Below are positions 6,389-12,375 of a DNA stretch of 12,375 bases, piece by piece. The position numbers and the translations under genes were made by a program. Under the pieces are notes generated by a model that made no database searches, was not told the origin of the DNA, and saw only the letters and a program-made list of their open reading frames with translations. The stretch comes from Desulfovibrio sp. (GTDB taxonomy: Bacteria > Desulfobacterota > Desulfovibrionia > Desulfovibrionales > Desulfovibrionaceae), in the NCBI GenBank assembly GCA_020217165.1, contig JAIWOE010000115.1, positions 1 through 12,375 of the forward strand, given 5' to 3'. How positions within the stretch are numbered: position 1 is the first letter of the stretch; each line of letters begins with the position of its first letter.

Positions 6389-9300
6389 TCAAGACGATTC
6401 CGTGGCCGCAGCTTGCCGATTCGGCGAACGACGGCGCAGTCTCCATGCTCCTACACTTTCCTGCACGGAAATCAAGACCGGCACCAGCACCAGGGTCAGG
6501 AAGGTGGCCACCAACAAGCCGAACAGCACGGCCACGGCCATGGGACCCCACCACTGGGTGGACTCTCCGCCAATATCCCAGCGAAGATTCAGGAAATCGT
6601 AGCTCACCCCCGTGGCCATGGGCAGCAGGCCCAGCATGGTGGTCACCGCCGTGAGCAGCACCGGCCGAAAACGGGTCATGCCCGTGCGCAACAGGGCATC
6701 GCGTACGGCAAGCCCCTGTCCGCGCTGGACGTTGTAATAATCGATAAGTACAATGGCGTTGTTCACCACCACCCCGGCCAGGCTCACCACGCCCACGCCT
6801 GTCATGATTACGCCAAAGGCCATGTTTGTTACCAGCAGGCCCAGGAAGACCCCGATGAGGGACATGGCCACGGAGGTGAGGATGATGAACGGTGCGCCCA
6901 GGGAGTTGAACTGGCACAGCAGCACCAGCAGAATTAGCAATATGGCTCCGGCAAAGGCCTTGCCCAGGAAGGCCTGGGCCTTTTCCTGCTCCTGCTGCTC
7001 ACCGGCAAAGCGCCAGGTCATGCCGCGGGGCCAAGTCATCTCATTCAGGGTACCCGTGAGCTCGGCGATGACGTCGTTGGCCAGGCGGCCGGACACGTCG
7101 GCCGTGAGGGTCACCACGCGTTTTTGATTGATGCGATGCACCCCGCCCAGGCCGCTGGCCAGTTCCACCTTGGCCACGCTGGTGAGGGGGATGGGCTCGC
7201 CATCCTGCCCGGCCACGGTGAGCCGGCGCACGGATTCCACGCTGGTGCGGTCCTTTTTGGGCAGCTTGGCGATGATGTCGTATTCTTCGTCGTTCTCGCG
7301 GTACACGCCCACCTTCACGCCGTTGAAGGCGGTTTTGATGGTGTAGGCGATGGTATAGGCGTCCAGCCCCAGCAGGGCGGCCTTTTCCTTGTCCACCCGC
7401 ACGGCCAGTTCGGGCTTGCCGCGCAGCACGTTGTCGTTCACATCCACCAGGCCTGGGGTGGCTTCCAGCACTTTGCGCAGCTGTTGGGACATGGCGTCCA
7501 GGGCGGCCAGATCGTCACTCAGGATTTCCAGGTGCACGGGGTCCCCGGTGGGGGGGCCCTCCTCCTGTTTTTCCACGCGCACTTCCGCGCCCTTGATGGT
7601 TCCCTTGAGGATGTCGCGCAGTTCGGCCACGATCTCCGACGAGGGCCGGGAGCGGTCCTGTAAGTCCTTGAACTCCAGGGTAATGCGTGAGAGGTGCTCC
7701 CCGGAGCCGCCGGAGCTGAAGGGATCCCCCCCTTCGGACCCGGCCTGGGCAATGACGTAGAGAATATCCGGATACTGCCGCGCCACTTCCTCGGCCTGGC
7801 GCACCAGATTGTCCGAGGTGGCCAGATTGGTGCCCACCGGCGCCTTGATTTCGATGAAGGCCCGGTTGGGTTCGGTATCCGGAAAAAACTCCACCCCTTT
7901 TCCGAACAGGCCAAAGGCCGTGATGGACCCGAACAACGCCGCCACACACCCCAGGATTACCACCCCGCGATGGTTCAGGGCCCAGGTCAGCAGCCCAACG
8001 TAGCGCCGTTGCAGCCAGCCGGGCGACACTTCAGCGTCCTGGGCAGCACCCTGGGCAGCACCCTGGGCAGCGCCCTGGGCAGCGCCTTTTGGCACGGTCT
8101 GGTATTTGGCGGAAAGCACCGGGTTCACCACCAGGGCCACAAACAGCGACCCCAGCAGGGCAATGATGCAGGTGAGGGGCAGATAGGACATGAATTCGCC
8201 CATGATGCCCGGCCAGAACAGCATGGGAAAGAACGCCACCACCGTGGTGAGGGTGGAGGTGATCACCGGCCAGGCCACCTCCCCCGCCCCAAGCCTGGCG
8301 GCCTCAAAGCGGGAATGCCCCAGCTGCAGGTAGCGGTAAATGTTCTCCACCATCACAATGCCGTTGTCCACCAGCATGCCCAGGGCCAGGATGAGGGAGA
8401 ACAGCACCACCATGTTCAGCGTCACGCCCAGCAGTTCCAGCACGGCAAAGGTCACCAGCATGGACAAGGGGATGGCCAGGGAGACGAACAGCGCGCTGCG
8501 GCCGCCAATGCCCACCAGCACCACCCCCAGCACCAGGATGAGGCTGGTGATGATGTTGTTTTCCAGGTCCGACACCATGCGCCGGATTTCCTTGGACTGG
8601 TCCGCCATGGCCTCGATATGCAACGTGGGCGGCAGCTGTGGCCGCATGTCCTCAATAATCTGTTTGACGGCATCGGTGATGAAAATGATGTTCTCGCCCG
8701 CGCGCTTCTTCACCTGAATGGTCACGCTGGGCTCGCCCTGAAAACGGCTGATGGTGGAAGGATCCTTGTTGGCGTCCCTGATCTCGGCCACATCGCGCAG
8801 GTACACAGGCTTGCCGTCGCGCACCAGGGCCACCAGGGAATTGATTTCCGCCGGGGTGCTGAACTCCTCGGGTACACGCACCTGGTACTTGCCCTCGCCA
8901 ATATCCAGGGACCCCCCGGGCATGTTCACGTTGCCCTGGGAGACGGAATTGATGATGGTGGACACGGGCAGCCGGTAGAAGCCCACGCGGTCCAGGTCCA
9001 GCTCCACGTGGATTTCCCGGGTCAGCCCGCCGACGATGGGCGCCTCCAACACCCCGGGCACGGACTCAATGCGGTCCTGCAGGTCCTCCGCCAGGGTTTT
9101 CAACCGCTTGAGGGAAAACGGACCGGACAGGGCAATCTGCAGGATGGGCTCGTCGGAAAAGTTGGCCTCGGTCACCTCCGGATCGTCTTCCATGTCCTTG
9201 GGCAGATCTGCCTTGGCCTGATCCACCTTGTCCCGCACCTTCTGCAGGGCGTCGTCAATATCCACCGAGGGCAGGAACTTGATGGAAATGAAGGACAGCC

Positions 9301-9559
9301 CTTCCTCGGACGTGGATTTCATCTCCTCCACGTCCTTCAGCCCCTTGAGCTTTCGTTCCAGGGGCATGGTGACCAGGGTTTCCATGTCCTCGGGGGCCAC
9401 GCCCTCATACGTGGTGGTGACGAACACGTACGGGATGGTGATGTCCGGCGAACTTTCCCGCGGCAGGGTGGCGTAGCTCATGGCCCCGAACAGAATGATG
9501 CCAAGCACGCTGATGAGCACCGCCCAGGGGCGGGACAGGGCAAGATTGGGGATGATCAC
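6389..9559 (-). CDS. RND efflux pump inner-membrane subunit
   Basis: This full-length (1056-residue) resistance-nodulation-division permease exports substrates using the proton gradient. It has the expected architecture: a first membrane helix at 11-29, a large periplasmic loop, a cluster of helices at 336-485, a cytoplasmic link, a helix at 532-552, a second periplasmic loop and helices at 866-1035. In helix 4, GMLVDNGIVMVEN (394-406) keeps one of the two AcrB aspartates (D398) and has Asn at the other. Helix 10 has VVNNAIVLIDYYN (931-943), with Asn where AcrB has the relay lysine. I recall both variants as common in one RND branch, so the pump is probably functional with a different relay. 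The link at 492-507 is four GAAQ repeats. The GTG start at 9559 overlaps the adaptor stop as GTGA, indicating translational coupling. Substrate cannot be told from sequence. Confidence 0.95.
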   Translation of the reverse strand: MIIPNLALSRPWAVLISVLGIILFGAMSYATLPRESSPDITIPYVFVTTTYEGVAPEDMETLVTMPLERKLKGLKDVEEMKSTSEEGLSFISIKFLPSVDIDDALQKVRDKVDQAKADLPKDMEDDPEVTEANFSDEPILQIALSGPFSLKRLKTLAEDLQDRIESVPGVLEAPIVGGLTREIHVELDLDRVGFYRLPVSTIINSVSQGNVNMPGGSLDIGEGKYQVRVPEEFSTPAEINSLVALVRDGKPVYLRDVAEIRDANKDPSTISRFQGEPSVTIQVKKRAGENIIFITDAVKQIIEDMRPQLPPTLHIEAMADQSKEIRRMVSDLENNIITSLILVLGVVLVGIGGRSALFVSLAIPLSMLVTFAVLELLGVTLNMVVLFSLILALGMLVDNGIVMVENIYRYLQLGHSRFEAARLGAGEVAWPVITSTLTTVVAFFPMLFWPGIMGEFMSYLPLTCIIALLGSLFVALVVNPVLSAKYQTVPKGAAQGAAQGAAQGAAQDAEVSPGWLQRRYVGLLTWALNHRGVVILGCVAALFGSITAFGLFGKGVEFFPDTEPNRAFIEIKAPVGTNLATSDNLVRQAEEVARQYPDILYVIAQAGSEGGDPFSSGGSGEHLSRITLEFKDLQDRSRPSSEIVAELRDILKGTIKGAEVRVEKQEEGPPTGDPVHLEILSDDLAALDAMSQQLRKVLEATPGLVDVNDNVLRGKPELAVRVDKEKAALLGLDAYTIAYTIKTAFNGVKVGVYRENDEEYDIIAKLPKKDRTSVESVRRLTVAGQDGEPIPLTSVAKVELASGLGGVHRINQKRVVTLTADVSGRLANDVIAELTGTLNEMTWPRGMTWRFAGEQQEQEKAQAFLGKAFAGAILLILLVLLCQFNSLGAPFIILTSVAMSLIGVFLGLLVTNMAFGVIMTGVGVVSLAGVVVNNAIVLIDYYNVQRGQGLAVRDALLRTGMTRFRPVLLTAVTTMLGLLPMATGVSYDFLNLRWDIGGESTQWWGPMAVAVLFGLLVATFLTLVLVPVLISVQESVGAWRLRRRSPNRQAAATESS
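8039..8086 (-). repeat. four 12-base tandem repeats encoding GAAQ
   Basis: Four near-identical 12-base units (two types, differing at one base) encode GAAQ four times, residues 492-507 of the RND pump, in the cytoplasmic link between its two halves. Unit length is a multiple of three, so copy changes would lengthen or shorten the linker without a frameshift. Confidence 0.85.
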
Positions 9560-10698
9560 TGGGCCACCACGTCCGCGCTGCCACCATCCTTAGCGGCCAG
9601 GGGCAGGTTCTGCACCGCCACGGGAATGCCGTCTTCCACGTCCTTGTGGCCGGTGACGATGAGCATATCCCCCGCCTTCAGGCCGTCCAGCACCTGCACG
9701 CGATCCTGGAAAATGTGGCCGATGGTGATGTGCCGGGCACGGGCCACGCCGTCTTCCACCACATACAGCAGCCGCTCGCCTCCCCGGTCCACTACGGCGA
9801 ACAGGGGCGCGGTGATGGCGTCCGGAATATCGCGACGCACAAACGCCACCCGGGCGGCCATGCCTGGCCGGATGCGGCCATCGGCATTGTCCACCACCAC
9901 CCGCACCTCGAAGGTTTTGGTGGCGGCATCCGCTTTGTATGCCACAAAGTCCACCACGCCTTCCCAGCGGTCAGTGCCGTGGGCATCGATGGTGGCCGTC
10001 ACAGCCTGGCCCACCTGCAGGTGCCGGACGTCCAGCTCCGGCACGTTCACGGTGATGCGGATGGTGGACACGTTGACCATTTCGATGACCGGCTCGCCCC
10101 TGACCACGTATTCGCCGGGGTCCACGGCCACATCGTTGATACGGCCTGTGAAGGGCGCATGGATGACCGTGCGGGACAGGGACGTCTCCGCCTCGGCCAC
10201 CTCGGCCCTGGCCACAGCCAGTTCCGTGAGGGCCTTGTCCTTTTCTTCCTGGGACAGCACGGCCTGGGAAAACAAGGCCTGGCGGCGGGTGGCAAGATCC
10301 TGCTTGTGGGCAAGCTCGGCCTTGGCCTTGGCCAACTGGGCAGCCAGCAACGCCGTATCGAGCCGCAACAGCTCCTGGCCCTGTCGCACCAGATCGCCCT
10401 TCTCCACCCCCACCCACTCCACGCGGCCTTCAGCGTCCATGGCCAGTTTGACATCCTGCAGGGCTGCGGTCTGTCCGGGCAGGACCAGCATGTCCTTGAA
10501 GGGACGCGGCGCCACCGGCTCCACCTGCACGTTCACACTGCGGGCAGCTGGCACCGCGGCTGCGGCAAGGGTGGTGTTGGCCTGGACAGCCTGCCCGTTG
10601 TGCTGAGCGGGCTGGGCGTGCGAGGGTGCCTCGCTGCAGCCGGCGGTGAGAGAAATCGCCACCAGGCAGAGGGCGGCGATGATGAACATCCTGTCCAC
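9556..10698 (-). CDS. RND efflux periplasmic adaptor lipoprotein
   Basis: This is a 380-residue membrane fusion protein that would link the RND pump to an outer-membrane channel. The signal peptide ends in lipobox LTAG before Cys21, so it should be lipid-anchored; the +2 residue is Ser. After an Ala/Gln-rich linker come a first beta strand block (about 50-75), a lipoyl half (EGRVEWVGVEKGDLVRQGQE, about 90-109), an alpha-helical hairpin (112-165), the second lipoyl half (IHAPFTGRINDVAVDPGEYV, about 174-193), a beta barrel (205-290) and a membrane-proximal domain to 365. GTG 10698 has AAGGAG six bases upstream and is preferred over ATG 10689. It lies 24 bases after the TetR stop and overlaps the pump gene by four bases, so regulator, adaptor and pump form one operon. 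Confidence 0.93.
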   Translation of the reverse strand: MDRMFIIAALCLVAISLTAGCSEAPSHAQPAQHNGQAVQANTTLAAAAVPAARSVNVQVEPVAPRPFKDMLVLPGQTAALQDVKLAMDAEGRVEWVGVEKGDLVRQGQELLRLDTALLAAQLAKAKAELAHKQDLATRRQALFSQAVLSQEEKDKALTELAVARAEVAEAETSLSRTVIHAPFTGRINDVAVDPGEYVVRGEPVIEMVNVSTIRITVNVPELDVRHLQVGQAVTATIDAHGTDRWEGVVDFVAYKADAATKTFEVRVVVDNADGRIRPGMAARVAFVRRDIPDAITAPLFAVVDRGGERLLYVVEDGVARARHITIGHIFQDRVQVLDGLKAGDMLIVTGHKDVEDGIPVAVQNLPLAAKDGGSADVVAQ

Positions 10699-10722
10699 GG
10701 CAAACTCCTTGCGTCCCCCGGA

Positions 10723-11442
10723 TCAGGCCACCGCGGCGGCGGCGCCCACGGCACGGATGCCGGCCAGGGAGAACGTGGTGATGTGGTCGGCCAGCTGATC
10801 AAGATCCTGCAGATCGCGGCAGCGGCCGTCATCCAGATGCTTTTCAAAATTGCGGGCATACACGTAGTAGACAGCCTGGGCAAAAAGGCTCATGGTGCAA
10901 CGGGAGATGACGCGCTCATTGTCCACAACCTCCTTCCCACAGGGCTCCAGCACGGCTTCAATGATGGTGCGCAGATATGCCTGGGACGGCCGGACGATGT
11001 TGTCCACCAGCACCCCGATATGTGGAGAGTCCCCAAACAGGGCTTCCAGCACGAAGCGGCCGTGCTCCTCGGTATAGTCGCCCTGCTCGTTGCAGAAGAG
11101 TCGGCACAGGATATTGTAGATCACGGTGCGCAGTCGTTGTTCCGGCGTGGGGTCCTCGGGCAGGCCCCGATCCAGGGGGTACCAGCGGGCCCCGCGCTCC
11201 AAGAGGCTGGCGACCACGGCGATGTACAGCCCATCCTTGTCCTGAAAATGGTAGTTCACCGCCGCCACATTGGCCTTGGCTGCGCTGCAAATGTCCCTGA
11301 TGGTGGCCTTTTGGAATCCCTTTTCCAGAAAAATGGCCTCGGCAGCCTTGAGGATGCGGTCACGGGTGGAATCCTGCACCTCGCGGCGTGGCTGCAGGTA
11401 CTGCTGCAAACTTCTGGCGTGCATGTTGGTATATGGCGGCAC
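10723..11442 (-). CDS. TetR family repressor of the efflux operon
   Basis: This is a 239-residue TetR/AcrR-type transcription regulator. The N-terminal DNA-binding domain occupies about 24-72: STRDRILKAAEAIFLEKGF (25-43), then the helix-turn-helix ATIRDICSAAKANVAAVNYH (46-65). The ligand-binding half (YTEEHGRFVLEALFGD, IVRPSQAYLRTIIEAVLEP and later helices) resembles the CecR (DUF1956) type of C-terminal domain, but I am less sure of this. GTG 11442 has GGGAG six bases upstream; the in-frame ATG at 11424 has no ribosome site. Being first in the operon with the adaptor and pump, it most likely represses its own operon until a pump substrate binds it, acting on the inverted repeat upstream. The divergent gene on the plus strand may share that control. 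Confidence 0.92.
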   Translation of the reverse strand: MPPYTNMHARSLQQYLQPRREVQDSTRDRILKAAEAIFLEKGFQKATIRDICSAAKANVAAVNYHFQDKDGLYIAVVASLLERGARWYPLDRGLPEDPTPEQRLRTVIYNILCRLFCNEQGDYTEEHGRFVLEALFGDSPHIGVLVDNIVRPSQAYLRTIIEAVLEPCGKEVVDNERVISRCTMSLFAQAVYYVYARNFEKHLDDGRCRDLQDLDQLADHITTFSLAGIRAVGAAAAVA

Positions 11443-11490
11443 GGCAGGCTCCCGAACATTGATTGAAGCATCATGATTTCAAGTGGCAAC

Positions 11491-11534
11491 TCAAGCGTTG
11501 TTTGTTCATATCAAGCAGTGTTCGAAGCTGTCAA
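11491..11534. repeat. phased TCAA repeats in tetR upstream gap
   Basis: TCAAGC at 11491 and 11511, and TCAATG at 11531, are spaced exactly 20 bases, close to two helical turns. TTGTTCAT also occurs twice, at 11502-11509 and 11562-11569. These short repeats may be protein-binding sites or simply reflect an AT-rich control region. Confidence 0.3.
11505..11534 (-). promoter_or_regulatory. candidate promoter of tetR-efflux operon
   Basis: On the minus strand a perfect TTGACA (11534-11529) lies 18 bases before TATGAA (11510-11505, 4 of 6 consensus). Transcription would start near 11498, about 56 bases before the GTG start of the TetR gene. This is the only near-consensus -35 in the gap. Confidence 0.5.
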
Positions 11535-11548
11535 TGGTTGAATCATTG
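11532..11548. promoter_or_regulatory. candidate TetR operator (inverted repeat)
   Basis: CAATG and CATTG flank seven bases (11532-11548). The element overlaps the -35 box of the leftward promoter (11529-11534) and contains all of the rightward candidate -35 box (11538-11543), so a bound dimer could block both. The arms are only five bases, so the assignment is tentative. Confidence 0.35.
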
Positions 11549-11565
11549 TTTTAATCAAATATTGT
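11538..11565 (+). promoter_or_regulatory. candidate promoter for rightward gene
   Basis: TTGAAT (11538-11543) and TATTGT (11560-11565) are 16 bases apart, each matching 4 of 6 consensus positions. It would give a leader of roughly 85 bases before ATG 11657. It is a weak match in AT-rich DNA. Confidence 0.3.
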
Positions 11566-11656
11566 TCATCCCGAGCGCCACCAAGATCAAGCTGATGCGC
11601 TGCTCGATCATGCCTCGCCCCTTGCCAGACGAGGCCGGCGCGGCTAGGGTGGCCGC

Positions 11657-12375
11657 ATGTCGCCGCGATATTCAGGCCCTTCCGGTTCATTCGACGAATT
11701 TGCCAATTCCCTGGCCTCGGAGGCCTTATCCGAGGCTGCGGACAACTTTTTCGGCCGCCGCGTGGCCTTGGAGCAGGAGGCCGAGCGCATCCGCCAGAAG
11801 GCCGTGGAACTGCACCGCCAGGCTGAACAAGCCCTGGACGCCGCCGCCCTCCTGGGCCGGCTGCTGCTGGACGAACAGGAAGCCCTGGCCTTTTTCAGGG
11901 CGGTGGGTGCGGAGATGGACCCGGCTGCCGTCTCCGCCCTGTATTGCTCCCTGCGCGGCCGGCCGGCACGGCTCCGGCAGTCGCGTCCCCGGGCCCTCAC
12001 CCGCGCGGGCCGGTATGCGAGCCTCCTTCTTGCCGCCTACGCCCAGGCCCGCCAGGCCTTTGAGGAGTACCGCCTGGGACGCGTGGTACAGGAGGGATCC
12101 TCCCGTGCCCCCAAGCGCATGAGCCTGCATTATGAACAGGTGAAGGAGTGGTGCGACGAGCACAACTGCCGCATCCGTGAAGCAAATGCGGCCCAGGCGC
12201 CTTCGTGCGTCATAGGATTCTGCAAGCAGCTCATTGGCGATGGCGACCGGGAACGCATCATGGGCGGTGGCGCCCATGGCGGGTGCAGCATCGACGACTC
12301 CATGGCTCTGCATCCCCTGGAGTTCGAGTCCCTCAACCTGCAGTCGCTTCCCGTCCTGCCCTCCTCGGCCTCCCG
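11657..12375 (+). CDS. protein of unknown function, 3' end cut by window
   Basis: I do not recognise this protein. ATG 11657 opens a frame of 239 codons that continues past the window. It is preceded by AGGGTGG and by an in-frame TAG at 11645, which fixes the start as no earlier. Residues 12-66 are rich in Ala, Glu, Arg and Gln and probably form long helices or a coiled coil (RRVALEQEAERIRQKAVELH, 34-53). Residues 100-120 are strongly basic (RGRPARLRQSRPRALTRAGR), which could suggest nucleic acid contact. Five cysteines fall at 166, 171, 184, 189 and 210, in the second half. There is no signal peptide or membrane helix. It diverges from the tetR-efflux operon and may be under the same control. 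The opposite-strand frame at 11726-12313 was judged a shadow, because this frame has a ribosome site and stays open throughout. Confidence 0.7.
   Translation, partial: MSPRYSGPSGSFDEFANSLASEALSEAADNFFGRRVALEQEAERIRQKAVELHRQAEQALDAAALLGRLLLDEQEALAFFRAVGAEMDPAAVSALYCSLRGRPARLRQSRPRALTRAGRYASLLLAAYAQARQAFEEYRLGRVVQEGSSRAPKRMSLHYEQVKEWCDEHNCRIREANAAQAPSCVIGFCKQLIGDGDRERIMGGGAHGGCSIDDSMALHPLEFESLNLQSLPVLPSSAS

Noticed and set aside
7694..10606. 970-codon open frame on the plus strand
   Set aside because: It is antisense to the RND pump and adaptor genes, both of which match known families over their full length. High GC content removes stop codons from the opposite frame, and its product is low-complexity and His/Gly-rich.
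11726..12313. 195-codon minus-strand frame near the right end
   Set aside because: The plus-strand frame from 11657 has a ribosome site, a plausible helical start and stays open to the window end. The minus frame has neither a convincing ribosome site nor family features.
1..12375. CRISPR arrays, tRNA or rRNA genes, insertion sequences, prophage
   Set aside because: I saw no spaced repeat array, no cloverleaf or rRNA-like segment, and no transposase or integrase gene in the window.

Overview
The window looks like chromosomal DNA from a GC-rich, anaerobic Gram-negative bacterium. A deltaproteobacterium of the Desulfovibrio group is my best guess. The reasons are a periplasmic octahaem cytochrome of the hydroxylamine oxidoreductase (HAO) type, c-di-GMP signalling proteins, a lipoprotein-adaptor RND pump and heavily GC-biased codons. 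This placement is inferred from gene content, not from a search.

Layout. All but one gene lie on the minus strand, so transcription runs right to left. From the right: a gene of unknown function (11657 to beyond 12375) is the only plus-strand gene and is cut by the window end. It diverges from a TetR regulator (11442-10723) across an AT-rich gap with overlapping candidate promoters and an inverted repeat. The TetR gene is followed after 24 bases by an RND efflux adaptor lipoprotein (10698-9556), which overlaps the RND pump gene (9559-6389) by 4 bases. No outer-membrane channel gene is present. After 50 bases without a visible terminator comes a PilZ c-di-GMP receptor (6338-5976). Next is a PAS-GGDEF-EAL c-di-GMP enzyme (5810-3672) with a good sigma70-type promoter of its own. 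A small DUF4279 protein (3675-3262) is coupled to it by an ATGA overlap, and a DUF523-DUF1722 protein (3174-2173) follows, ending at a clear intrinsic terminator (2147-2122). After a gap containing a possible folded leader, a Nudix hydrolase (1930-1301) and the HAO-like cytochrome (1271 to beyond base 1) form a probable two-gene unit.

How the genes work together. There are three modules: TetR-controlled efflux, a c-di-GMP module (receptor, synthesis/breakdown enzyme and a small coupled partner), and a periplasmic redox enzyme behind a Nudix hydrolase. Individual families are mostly familiar. The less usual points are the gene pairings, an HAO-like active-site loop that appears to lack a common histidine, an in-frame 12-base tandem repeat in the pump gene, and the architecture of the tetR divergent control region. 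I found no strong evidence for a wholly new system.
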